The notes under the pieces are model-generated. The model was given only the letters and a program-made list of their open reading frames with translations, was not told the DNA's origin and did not search any database. A program made the position numbers and the translations under genes. DNA of 64,000 nt, from assembly GCA_029582165.1 (NCBI GenBank), contig CM055871.1:4409501-4473500 (forward strand), given 5' to 3'. This DNA is from Portulaca oleracea. Taxonomy: Eukaryota; Streptophyta; Magnoliopsida; Caryophyllales; Portulacaceae. Positions 35,298-45,245 of this stretch are shown one piece after another. The number at the start of each line of letters is the position of its first letter. The first letter of the stretch is position 1.

Positions 35298-35536
35298 GGA
35301 TTGAGTTAGTTAAGTTAGTTGGTCAGCTAGCTGTTTTAGTTATATAAGCTAGTTCTTGTAATCTTCTTCTTGTTCTTGTTTTCTTTTGCTTCTGTTTTGG
35401 TGTATGGCTATGTATATATAGCCTTCTCGTTGCTCTTGCAATACACAGAGAATTCTTCATTCATTCTTCTGTCTACTCCTCTATCTTTCCTGTTTTTTAT
35501 TTGTTTCAGATCCAACTATCAGTTTGGATCTTTTCA
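35292..35536 (+). repeat. Copia 3' LTR
   Basis: It begins TGTTAAGGATTGAG after an eleven-G tract and ends TTGGATCTTTTCA. It agrees with the 5' LTR at about 96-97 percent by eye, with differences such as ATGTTAGC/ATATAAGC and GGTTGTG/GGCTATG. This points to a fairly recent insertion. Confidence 0.9.
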
Positions 35537-36130
35537 CTTCAGTTTTTCAGTTGAATTTGTGAGTCCTGATTCTTCATTTCTAGGTTACGATTTCGTTGAT
35601 TTCTGGATTTTCATGCTTGTTCGATTCAATTCCGGGTTGTTTTGGCTTGGATAATTGTTGCTTTGGTTCATAATATATTTGGGAGCTAGTTTGGTTTGAT
35701 TTATGCTCATCTAGGTCCATTTATAGATTGCCATTATCGATGTAATTGCATGACTTTTTTTATTATTGAAAGTCAAAAGAGGCTAGAGAGACAGCAACAA
35801 CGCTGTGAAAAACGTAGAGGAAAATACAGCAAAAGGACAACAACCAATAAGAAGCTACACGACCAAACCAAAGACAAACAACACAAATAAAAAAACAAAA
35901 TTAACATTTTCCTTGTTGCTCTTCTTTTCTCTTCTTCAATTTTCAAGACTAGATTCAAATTTCTGGGTTATTTGTTTAGAGTTTTGTGCTTGGGGTTAAT
36001 TTCTTTGATTTTGCTTTGGTGTTTGACGCCATTAATTGTCCTGCATACTCTCCCATTCCCCTGCTCAAATCTACAGAAAGTTATGGGCTTGATTTTCATG
36101 ACTTATCCTTATTATGGTTATTCACTCTTA
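35537..36130. other. Spacer between copia element and MITE
   Basis: Short frames here overlap on both strands and carry no motif. Nothing was recognised. Confidence 0.35.
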
Positions 36131-36344
36131 TCATTCCCCCATTTTATATTAATTGATACTTTGACTAAATTTTGACCGTTAATATTCTTAAATAACAATG
36201 AGTTACAATATGAAATTACTTTCGTTGTAATATTTAGTAAAGTATATTTCAAATGACAGTAATTTCATATCATAACTCATTGTAATGTAAGTAATTAACA
36301 ATCAAAATTTAATCTAAGTGTCAATTAATTTGGAACGGAGGGAG
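36131..36344. mobile_element. Stowaway MITE
   Basis: Flanked by TA on both sides, the left end TCATTCCCCCATTTTATATT pairs loosely and the right end TTAATTTGGAACGGAGGGAG matches the family. Internal ATGACAGTAATTTCATAT is shared with the copies at 19179 and 19440. Confidence 0.8.
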
Positions 36345-38065
36345 TATTATAATTGTTCACTTGCAGTTTGCAATAGCTTGGAGCACATCTCTAGGTACAT
36401 GCACTCGCGAATACCCATATAGGGTGAGGGTGGCCAACCCCCAAAAATTTGTAAAATATAATATATTTTTGGATTAAAAAAATATCAAATATCAAATGAA
36501 TGCCATAGTATATTCGACATTGTTGATTCTAAAGGCTAGATCCACCACTAAATACATATAATATTATATTGTGTTTCTTTCCGCTTTTGCTTTGATCATT
36601 TACTTTGTTTTCTTCAATCTCTGTTTTTTACCCTTTTATACACTGATCTTGACTTTTCTACAATTTTTTTGAGTTCAAAAATAGTTAGAAATATTAAGGA
36701 TTTTATAAACTTAAACTTAAACTCTATGAGGTTGATCGGTTGGTGGTTAACTGCAAGTGAAACCTGATAACAGAAATCGATAGTTAACCATGTTGAAAAT
36801 GCGGTTAAACACTTTTTTGATTCAGTTTAAAGTCAATTGCGGTTGACTGTCCATTCCTGAAAATTTAAAGTAAAACTATAACTATAAAAAAATTAACATT
36901 CTACTTTCAAATTTCATATTGTGCTACTAAATTAATCAAAATCAGTTAATCATGTTGGCTAACCTCTTCATATAAATGCAAAACTAAAATCTAAACCAGT
37001 TAAACTAATTTCGTAACCTAAACTACATTTCAAAATTCCTTAGCGAATTTACCGGTTCAGTTTTGTTGTTTTAACTTTCGATTTTTCACGTCCGCCCCTA
37101 AGGTCATCTAGGATCAAGTTATTAATAGTTTAGTTCTAGGGCCTTAGCTAACGAGTTAGGACCCGTCAAATTCATGGGTAATTCTAATTTACCCAAATTT
37201 ACCTAAATTTACTAAAAATTACCAAAATTTATCAAAAAGTATCCAACTTAAAAAAATAAAAAAAAGGTTTAATTTTGATATATTGACATAAATTTGTCAA
37301 AAGTTATCAGAATTTACCAAAAGTTACGAAAATTTAACTTTTACTTAACTGTTTTTTATCCATAAATTTAACAGGCCCTTTTTAGGGTTGGATATGTTAG
37401 GCTCTTGTGATAATTTTGGGCCACTAGATAGTGGGCCATTAGGAGTAGAGTTAGATACTTCTTTTGGTTATGTTAGAAGTTTAATCCAATAAAGGATTTA
37501 GTTTGAATATGATTAGCTTTGATAATCAAGCCATGTTTTTTTTTAGTGTAGATAAGGTAAGATAAGTTAAGTCTAGGTAAAAGAAAAGTAAATCAGTGGA
37601 GGCATGTAGATGTTACATCACATTTTTTTTAAATTTATTTTTAAATAAATTATGTGAGTTGAATAAAGAACTTTCAATATAAATTATCTAAAATTAAGTG
37701 TTATTATTTTATAAAGTAAGGTAAAATTTTACTTACTTCGCAAAAGAACAGGGCCTTACTTTCGATATGAGTGATTACTTTTTATTTTCATTTGATTTTA
37801 TTTGTTTTATCTTATTAGTTAAGAGTTATCAAAATAGTTAGAATGCTCAAGATTATATATTTGGGGTCTATATAAGCTCCTTAAGAAGATATAAACCCAA
37901 ATCGATTATCAACTGCTAAATGCATGATGCATTGGTTCAAGGATGTGTATTGTTGACACGCTGCCCAAAATAAAAGTTGTTAATCGACATTGGTTCAAGT
38001 AGCATGTAGGTTATCAAAAAAAGGATGATATGAATGTAAAGTACATTTTGTCTTTAAATGTGCTT
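36345..38065. other. Repeat-rich AT spacer
   Basis: About 36520 has a hAT-style right end (GGCTAGATCCACCACTAAAT). About 37170-37330 is a run of ATTTACC/ATTTACT-type short tandem words. 37738-37757 has GCAAAAGAACAGGGCCTTA, the inverted end motif of the 7487 and 16388 family, whose partner I could not place. No gene was seen. Confidence 0.4.
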
Positions 38066-38199
38066 AATAATATTTATCCCCCACCAAGTTTTTGGAAAAG
38101 AGGATTTTACCCTTTACTTTTGAGAAATTATATATGCCCTACCTCACCTTTATAGTTAATGATATATATCCACAAAATCCGGACAGATATATCAAATAG

Positions 38200-38637
38200 A
38201 TGAAAATGCCCCTACATTTTACAATGAAAGACAAAAATATCCTCCCCTCTATCTTCCTGTTTCTCCCTCTCCAACTGCATTTCTCTCGATCTGGGACTCC
38301 AAATCCCAGCAAAAAAAGCTTTATAGTGGCCCAGAGCTTCTTCATCAAAGGGGTTTCTCAATCTGCGTTTCGCTTGGCTTCATCAAAGCGCATTTCTTTT
38401 GCTCTGCCTTCTAGCTTCCGCTCTGCCGTCGCCGGCAGTTTCCGATGTTATGCGGCGACGGAGTACGACGAAGTCGATAAGAAAGTGTCGGCGCGTCGCA
38501 AGTCTGGCAGCTTCTGTTGGGAGTTGAAGAACGTGCCAATTCCGCCGTCAATGAACCCCCGCCACCTAAAATCTCTCTCGATACTCTCTCAATCTCTCTT
38601 CAGCAAAGAGATTTGTGTGCGATTGTTCATTGTTTGA
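38200..38637 (+). CDS. Captured gene-like ORF inside the MULE, transit-peptide-like
   Basis: The 145-codon frame starts inside the left TIR and runs through SQSAFRLASSKRISFALPSS, SAVAGSFRCYAATEYDEVDK and SFCWELKNVPIPPSMN. The first 70 or so residues after the TIR are rich in Ser, Arg and Ala with few acids, like an organelle-targeting peptide, followed by a more charged stretch. Codon composition is richer in G and C than the flanks. I do not recognise the parent gene. It could be a captured 5' exon of a nuclear gene for an organellar protein; whether it is expressed is unknown. Confidence 0.4.
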   Translation: MKMPLHFTMKDKNILPSIFLFLPLQLHFSRSGTPNPSKKSFIVAQSFFIKGVSQSAFRLASSKRISFALPSSFRSAVAGSFRCYAATEYDEVDKKVSARRKSGSFCWELKNVPIPPSMNPRHLKSLSILSQSLFSKEICVRLFIV

Positions 38638-38820
38638 TGCTTTCAATCGCCAATTTGATATTGTGGCGTTTGAATGATCATATATGAAGCTTGGCATTAC
38701 AATGGTGTGCATATTGTAGCTTAAGGGGTTAATGTTTTGGCATTTGGATGTATTAATGTGATTATAATGTTCTTAATCTGAAATCGTTCAAATAAAAGTG
38801 GAATTCAAAAAAGCTTATGA

Positions 38821-39180
38821 TTGAATGAGCAAACACATTCACAGGAGCCCAACAGAAGATTCCCGGAATCCATGAATAGGTTCATGAGAATGGCTGAAGA
38901 GGAAATCATTAGAGTTCAAGCCCAGGAAAGTGTGGCGCTTTCTCTAGTGAAGGAGACAACACAGAATGAACCTATTGCGAAGGAAGAAGCTCATCCCTTC
39001 AGAATCTTCATGGTTGTTAGAGACTTCCTCACAATTTCTCGATCGAGTGTGAAAGGAAGTTGGGATGATGATTGAACAGACGACAGTTGGCTCCACCACG
39101 AACCGGTTTCTAGTCCCAGTGAATCCCATGCTCCCTGTTCCAGTGAATCCGCTCCTTCCACCGCCAACAAAAATTAATAC
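38821..39180 (+). pseudogene. Second gene-like fragment inside the MULE
   Basis: The frame 38821-39075 encodes a polar, helical-looking peptide ([40 protein letters not shown]) after a splice-acceptor-like CACAG at 38838-38842. It ends in GSWDDD and is followed by Pro-rich codons in another frame. No family is recognised. It may be a second captured exon joined by an intron to the 38.2-kb frame. Confidence 0.3.
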
Positions 39181-39486
39181 TCGTCGCTCATCTTTAGAAA
39201 TAAATTCTCCCTCTCCAACAACTTTTTTTTTTTTTTGGCTAGGATCTAGAGTACCAGATTGAGAGGAACATAGTTAGAGAGGGAGAAAGAGAGGAAGATA
39301 AGAGGGTAGGACATTTTTGTTTTTTCATCATAAAATATAGGGATATTTTTGTCTATTTAATACATTAGTCCGGATTTTGAAAATATCTATCATTAACTAT
39401 AAAGGTGAGGTAGGGTATATATGATTTTTCAAAAGTAGAGGGTAAAATCCTCTTTTCCAAAAACTTGGTGGGGGGTAAATATTATT

Positions 39487-40846
39487 TGTTCCATTCTTAT
39501 ATGTTGGACACTATAGCTCGTCATTTATATGCCTTTTACCTTTCATATGCATTCTCTAGCTTTTTAAATCAACATGTTATGTAACAAACTAATGAAAAAC
39601 TTTATAACTTTGTACTATTCAACTCAAAAATTCGTAAGTTGAGAACATAATTAACATTGAATTGGCCTAAAGTGCTGAAAGTAAATAGAGAAAATTGAAG
39701 TTAATTAATTGAGCCTTGTATATGTGATCAGAAGGTTCAAACCCATCATAGCAAATTGGCTAAGGCTGGCGCATAAGTGGATTCACAAGTTCAGCCTCCA
39801 TAATACTCTTTATGATGCCAAACCTCTCCTCCAACATCATCCTATATCCGCAACCGAGACAATTTGAAAAATAAGAGAAAAATGATGGTTGAATCTAAAA
39901 AAACCTACAACAATTATTTTTCAGTGATAGAGCAATTCGATAGGAAAGGGAATGAAGAGACACATGAACAAGGGTTAAAGCAACTTATTTTCAATTGAAA
40001 TAATTCTTAAAAGAAAAAATATGAAGAGAAAAGACAACTAATGTTGCCGTTATAAATTGCAAGTACCAAGTACCAAAGAAGAATATACCCTAACATCTAT
40101 AAGAAAAACATGACTATTTTGACTCGCAAATCCAGTTAACGTTATCATTTTACAATGAGTGCTCTGTTGCGATTCACAGTTAATTCAACAAAAGAGAAAT
40201 AAAATAAAGAAAAAGGGCAACACATCAAGATAATGAAGGCAAGAACATCTTACAAATGTAGGAACGATGTAAATACATGTCATTTGCAACATTAATTCTA
40301 TGGCACAACACCATTCATCACTGATAATTCTATACATTGGAACAATGTAAGTCCACATGAGCAACAACCTAATGTAAGTTCACTTTAGAAGTTCTGGAAA
40401 GATTTAAGAACAATAATGAAACATGAAAAGTTTCCCAAATGAATGCACAACATCAGCATCACAGATATAGCAACAATAATGTTACAAAACAAGAAAGTTC
40501 GATCAATAGGCAATTAAGAACAGAAGCCACTATATGTGCTGCAAATCAATAGGCAATTCAACTTTCAACAAAGGAAATTCAGGGAAAAGCACCCAAATTA
40601 TACTGCAATTGATCGCTCTACTGCTTCAATAAAATCTATTTTCTCCACAATAGATTTATTTTTTTTCTACCAGCCAACAAAGCAGCTTCATTTACCAAGT
40701 TTGCAAGGTCTTCCCTGTGACATGTACCATTAAAAATACATTAGTAGAAAAATAAAAAATTAAGTCAATGATGCCACGAGAGAGTTACAGCGATTGTACA
40801 CTGAGAAACCAGTAGTCATAGAAGCAATATCCGTAAGATCAACTTT
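39487..40846. other. Spacer, nothing recognised
   Basis: This is AT-rich sequence. CAATAGGCAATT(A/C)A is repeated at about 40505 and 40547. Frames at 40185 and 40536 have no motifs. Confidence 0.35.
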
Positions 40847-40869
40847 CAAAACCAAAAAAAAATGATATT

Positions 40870-40949
40870 GTTGAAAGTAGGATTTGAACCCACGCCCTTT
40901 CGGACCAGAACCTTAATCTGGCGCCTTAGACCAACTTGGCCATCTCAAC
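40870..40949 (-). tRNA. tRNA-Leu(AAG)
   Basis: The 80-nt minus-strand sequence folds as a long-variable-arm tRNA. The acceptor GTTGAGA pairs with TTTCAAC (one G-T), the D arm has AGTTGGTC with the GG pair, the anticodon stem CCAGA/TCTGG encloses loop TTAAGGT (anticodon AAG, reads CUU), a short variable arm follows, and the T arm is GTGGGTTCAAATCCTAC. It is probably functional, with two G-T pairs from single changes. Confidence 0.9.
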
Positions 40950-41425
40950 TTTATTATTTAGAAATTAATTTTGTATTCATATTTACCATCGCTCATAATT
41001 AACTTTATCAATTTAAGTAATTTTATATTTTTTTTTCTTTCGAATTTCATTACTTACCTTGGTATCACCCCGCCCATTCTTCCAAAGTGATATCCGCACT
41101 ATCCACAATTATCCACACCACTTTTCTACCTCACTATACCAATTTATCTACAACTGCAACCTACCATACGTAGAAAAGAACATGGCCTAACTTGTTTTAT
41201 CTGTCATTTTATATCCTCATTATAACTTTTATTAATTTATATTCATATTCTCCAAACAACAATAATCTCATAGGTGCATAAAACACGTTTAAACGTTGGT
41301 ATGAGGATCTAAATGTAGGCAACATTTACCCCATTAACGGAAACTCATGATGAGACTGACTTCGTCGGATCCACAATAAAAGATAATTCAAAACCACTTT
41401 CAAAACCAAGAAAAAAAATGGTAAT

Positions 41426-41432
41426 GTTGAGA

Positions 41433-41465
<33 letters not shown>

Positions 41466-41505
41466 ACCTTAATCTGACGCCTTAGACTAATTCGGTTATC
41501 TCAAC
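41426..41505 (-). pseudogene. Duplicate tRNA-Leu(AAG), D-arm decayed
   Basis: It has the same anticodon loop, variable arm and T arm as the copy at 40870, and a perfect acceptor stem (GTTGAGA/TCTCAAC). The D region reads ATAACCGAATTAGTC in place of ATGGCC.AGTTGGTC, so the D stem and the GG of the D loop are damaged, and an anticodon-stem pair became T-G. The change pattern is G to A on the tRNA strand. It is probably a pseudogene. Confidence 0.7.
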
Positions 41506-41644
41506 TTTATTATTTAAAAATTAATTTTGTATTAATATTTTCTATTGCTGATAATTAAATTTTACCAATTTAAGTAATTATATTTTTTTTCATCCGAATT
41601 TTATTACTTCCCTTGGTATTGCCTTGATCATTCTCCCAAAGTGA

Positions 41645-42184
41645 CTTATAAATAGGGAAACAGAGAATATAATGATCTACTTTATCAAACTATTATCATT
41701 AGATTTGTTGCGATAAATATTGTCATAAGAATATAATATTGTAATTGTTTGTAAAATATTTTGTAAGAAATAATTAGTAAAAAGTTAGACATTGGAGAGT
41801 TGAGATTGTGTTCCAAGGTGGTTTTCAAAAATGTTTCTGTTTTTTGGAGCCGCTGCAATAAGTCTCTACATGAACTTTTATTTATGGGGTAAGACTGTCC
41901 ACATTTAAATCTTCTAAACCACACTCAATTGTGTTTTTTTTCCCAAAGAGATTAATTATTGCTATTGTTGTAGACATTTGATACCATGAAATATTTAATA
42001 AGTGACATATTACATAGAAATGAGGAATTACTATATAATTTCGATAATGCTGGACTTCTATTGATAATTATTATCAAGTTCCGACTGCTTTAACTTGGTG
42101 CTAACATTATAGTGTAAGAGTTTATTTATTATCTTTAATGCAAGTAGACAACTCTGCATGTATGTCATTTTACCATAAAAAGTG
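41645..42184. other. Spacer with a degenerate Stowaway-like segment
   Basis: About 41690-41800 shares ATCATTAGATTTGTTGCGA and TATAATATTGTAATTGT with the Stowaway copies but lacks ends. The remainder is unremarkable. Confidence 0.35.
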
Positions 42185-42330
42185 ATTGAAGAACTCTTGA
42201 TAATGTCTAAATTAAATAAGCGCCCACACTCACCACAACATTCCTCAATAAATAAAAAGAAACGCTCCCCCAAAATTCAAATTTTGGAGGGGAGAGATGG
42301 TATGAGGAGCCCTTGCCTTAGCGGCTAATC
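42185..42330. repeat. Copy 1 of a repeat also found around 44545-45310
   Basis: It shares CACCACAACATTCCTCA, AAACGCTCCCC, AAAATTC and GATGGTATGAGGAGCCCTTG with the second copy, which is split by a hAT element. The family is not recognised. Confidence 0.5.
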
Positions 42331-42544
42331 GGTTGTCAACTTACTTAATTATTTGCTTAGAATTAATTCTAAAGACAATAAATTCAAAGGGTAAAAGTGT
42401 TCATCTTATTTCAATTCGTGGAGAAATTTCTGTTGCCTAGGTATTTCTTGAATGACCCATAGGTACAACCAAAATGGAGCGAAGATCGATTGTAATGTAT
42501 ATACTAAATACACATACATTAATATATACTTTCCAACAACTTTT

Positions 42545-42868
42545 TGACAGACGTCCCAAACAGCGCATGATCCTGACTCACCAGCCCCATCTGTGCCCTA
42601 ACCCATTTGAGCTGCAACTTCCTGATGTCAACCCCATCCACCATGACAGCCCCCTCGTTCGGGTCGTAGAACCGCTGGAGGATGGGCGAGATGGGTAGGT
42701 GAAATGGATGTGTTTGAACTCGACTTCGCCCCGGAGGGTTTGTAGGGTGAGGCCTTCTTCGGATTGGGGGTCGATGCTGGGGACTCGGTCGATCCGGGAG
42801 AAGATTCGGGAGGCGGCGACGGAGGCTTCTGTCAAGTGCTTCATCTCTGGGAGACCACTTCCAAGTGA
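42545..42868 (-). pseudogene. ABCB (MDR-type) transporter fragment lacking Walker A
   Basis: On the minus strand [35 protein letters not shown] and [16 protein letters not shown] match the linker and start of an ABCB nucleotide-binding domain. A change of frame then leads directly to [40 protein letters not shown] and FGTSV. About 35-40 codons that should carry the ATP-binding Walker A loop are absent. The sequence stops before the LSGGQ signature. It resembles the ABCB15-type group. A deleted active site, a frameshift and missing ends make it a pseudogene. Confidence 0.8.
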
Positions 42869-43186
42869 TCTGCGCATGGGTTCATACCATGAATGTATTC
42901 TCAGATCGAAAATGATAAACATCTTGACTCAACATGGTTATTAGCCATCTTTATCTTCCAAGTGTTATTCTACTTGTCCAACCTTGAAGCAATCTGGAAA
43001 ATGAAAATCCTAGAAGTTGAAACGAAGAGGAAAATTTCGAAAGGAAGAAGAGAAGTAAAGAGAACTCATACTTGATACCTGAAAACTATTCGAACAGTCA
43101 AGACAGAAGAAAACAAGCCATTACAGTGATACAGTTCAGGGGTCGAGGGAGCCAGAGCCACTACAAGATGGATGCCCTAATACGAC
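42869..43186. other. Spacer beside the ABC pseudogene
   Basis: Frames here overlap the pseudogene or run into low-information sequence. Nothing was recognised. Confidence 0.3.
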
Positions 43187-43230
43187 CGTCCGTTGTGACC
43201 ATGTGTTTTTTTTCGGGCGTCCCAAGGAGC

Positions 43231-43312
43231 GACCATTCATTTAAACGGTCACTCCACGGGACGACCGTTCAAATGAACGGTGGAAAATTTGCGACCGTTT
43301 AAATGAACGGTC
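43231..43312. repeat. Three near-palindromic 20-mers at ~31-bp spacing
   Basis: GACCATTCATTTAAACGGTC (43231), GACCGTTCAAATGAACGGTG (43263) and GACCGTTTAAATGAACGGTC (43293) are each imperfect palindromes. The first is the reverse complement of the third with one change. Starts are 32 and 30 bases apart. The family is unknown; it could be transposon subterminal repeats or a protein-binding array. Confidence 0.7.
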
Positions 43313-43489
43313 ACGCCCCAGTTATATTTGGAAATTTCCCTCCCAAACACTAGTACCTACTCTTGTCCACCCCATCTCACTCATCTCTCATTAATTCTAT
43401 CTCTCGCCGACCCCCCTCTCTCTAACTCTTTTCTTCTCTGCTCTTCACCCTCCATCTCTCAAACTCACAATCTCACATATTTGGTTCTC

Positions 43490-43990
43490 TCATATAATAT
43501 AACAGCTCACCATATGGTTGTGTTATATTGTATTACAATACAAATTATTATAGTGAGCTCACAAACAGTTGTTATATAACAATACAAATTTGTGAGCTCA
43601 CGTGGTTGTGTTATATTGTGTTATATTGTATTACAATACAAATTTTTTATACTCGTTTGTGAGCTCACATGGTTGTGTTATATTGTATGAGAAACACACT
43701 TTATAAACTGTTTTACAATACAAATTTGCTCACTATAAAGTGTGTTTCTCATACATGTTTGTATTTGGTTCTTTACAATACAACTGTTTCAATTTCACAA
43801 CGTTCTTATTTTTCAATCCATCTTATAGTGAGCTGTAGGTATAGAGGCAAGGGTGGAAAGTGAAACAATTGTATAAGAACCAAATACAAACACGTGTTAT
43901 ATTGCATGAGAAACACACTTTATATATTGGGCACAAATATGTGTCACATTGGATGAGAAAGACATAATTTATAAATTGGGCCAGGCCTTG
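43490..43990. repeat. Palindrome-rich repeat block with a perfect 21-bp inverted repeat
   Basis: GTGAGCTCAC occurs at 43553, 43592 and 43659. GGTTGTGTTATATTGT recurs at about 43516, 43603 and 43671, and ATTACAATACAAAT follows two of them. GTATGAGAAACACACTTTATA (21 bases) at 43685-43705 is perfectly inverted at 43734-43754 around a 28-base loop, and a third copy of its core lies at about 43908. No gene is present; the frames here are by-products of the repeats. Confidence 0.7.
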
Positions 43991-44544
43991 GTAATTGGGC
44001 CAGCCACATACCCAGCTCAAAATAATTGAAGCAGACAGACTAGCTGCAAAAGAAAATTGCTTCACAACAATGTTCTTATTCTCTTTTACTTTATTTATAA
44101 TTATAATTATTATTATATTTATTTATAGTATTTATATTTATATAGTATTATTTATACTTTATAGTAAAGGAAAGGAAAGTAAAGGATTTAAAGATATTTT
44201 AATTAGAGAAGTTATGAATCACTCAAACAGAACTCTTCTCTGAGATTTTGTGGATCTATCTCATTTTCTTAACGGGCGAAGCAATAAGCATGTTAATGCA
44301 TGATCACATCATGCATAACAGTTCTAATGCAAGTCACCCCCTTCAGAAATTGTAGGCTACTAAGTCATCATTTATTTCTAATCTAATACAACATATATAT
44401 AGGTGTCAAGCCTAACAAAAATAAAATCCTAAAATTAGATGAGAATTTTTTTATTATTTAAGGTAAGTAGTCCAACACATCGGACCCCTACTACAGGGGA
44501 ACAAATTCACCATGCCTTACAACGAATGAGGACGGGGAATGTCA
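43991..44544. other. Spacer, nothing recognised
   Basis: It includes a TTATTTATAATTAT-rich stretch at 44085-44165. Confidence 0.3.
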
Positions 44545-44610
44545 ATGCCTAAAGAATGACACACACCCACCACAACATTAATTCCTCAACCGCCAAGAAG
44601 GAACGCTCCC

Positions 44611-45237
44611 CATAGGCGAATACACATGGAAGTTAAGGATGTCCATGGACACCCCTGACCCAAGAAAATATTGTGATTCTCTAATATGATTGGAAGGAAA
44701 TTTTCTTAGTTGGAGCAAATGAACACCGTAAAAAAAGTCCCAAAAAAACTTAAATAGGGGTGTCCAATTTAGCATCAACCCAAAGCCCCAATACATCACA
44801 AATTATTTTTGTAATAAATTTGGTCAATAAATTGGGTATGTGTATGTCAACATCCATTTTCAATTTTTTCTCTCGGGCTCCCCCATCTTTGTGCAAACAT
44901 ATTGTTAATTTATTTGTCATTATTCAAGCACATGATTAACAATTAAATGTATTGTTGAAATATCAAGTGTTTAAACTGACAGCTAACTCATGTCTTAACC
45001 ATAACTCTTTCCATTAGTGTATAAGTTTAAGATATAAATATCAAATTAATTTGAAATTTTTAATTTATTTGGCTAACATATGTATACGATAATGTGAAAT
45101 TTTGTTAAGTTGGATTGTCATTAAATATTTATTTTTATTTGTATTTATTTGATTTTTATTTTTAAATTTTTTGAAAGCATTTATATATTAAAAAGTATAT
45201 TGAATACCCCTAAATTATATGTCTAGATCCGTCACTG
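44611..45237. mobile_element. hAT-like element inserted in a duplicated repeat
   Basis: The ends CATAGGCGAATACACATGG and (reverse complement) CAGTGACGGATCTAGACAT fit the CAGNGGCGGAT hAT style. Flanks ACGCTCCC (44603-44610) and ACACTTCC (45238-45245) match at six of eight positions, both differences being G-to-A or C-to-T. The flanking text continues the repeat copy seen whole at 42185-42330, confirming the insertion point. Confidence 0.65.
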
Positions 45238-45245
45238 ACACTTCC

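Larger units (their letters stand above)
30660..35536 (+). mobile_element. Ty1/copia LTR retrotransposon, nearly complete, non-coding-competent
   Basis: It has two LTRs of about 245 bp (30660-30905 and 35292-35536) that differ at roughly eight positions and one T-run length. A primer-binding site TGGTATCAGAGC (30906-30917) and a G-rich polypurine tract (35279-35291) flank the body. The order gag, zinc knuckle, protease, integrase, RT, RNase H defines Ty1/copia. Stops interrupt gag and integrase, so the element cannot make its full polyprotein, although RT-RNase H is open. The flanking 5-mers TAGGA and CTTCA do not match. Confidence 0.93.
38075..39477. mobile_element. Mutator-like element with ~245-bp TIRs (Pack-MULE candidate)
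   Basis: Ends TATCCCCCACCAAGTTTTTG and (reverse complement) TACCCCCCACCAAGTTTTTG open inverted repeats of about 243 and 252 bp with high identity, ending in A-rich text. Flanking 9-mers AATAATATT (38066-38074) and AATATTATT (39478-39486) match at eight of nine positions, as expected for the 9-bp target duplications of Mutator elements. There is no transposase. The interior (38318-39225) is higher in GC and gene-like. Long TIRs, a 9-bp TSD and foreign exon-like cargo together fit a Pack-MULE. Confidence 0.75.
40847..41644. repeat. Direct duplication of ~245 bp carrying the tRNA-Leu genes
   Basis: Copies about 40847-41092 and 41399-41644 include the tRNA plus about 150 bp downstream: TTATTATTTA(G/A)AAATTAATT, AATTTAAGTAATT, TACTT(A/C)CCTTGGTAT and CCAAAGTGA. 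The spacer between them (41093-41398) has an inverted MITE-like end, ACGTAGAAAAGAACATGGCC, at about 41169-41188. Confidence 0.75.

Noticed and set aside
42578..42922. Functional ABC transporter gene
   Set aside because: Walker A is absent, the frame shifts and both ends are missing.
43490..43760. CRISPR-like repeat array
   Set aside because: Repeats are palindromic words with irregular spacing, there are no unique spacers of constant length, and the genome is eukaryotic.
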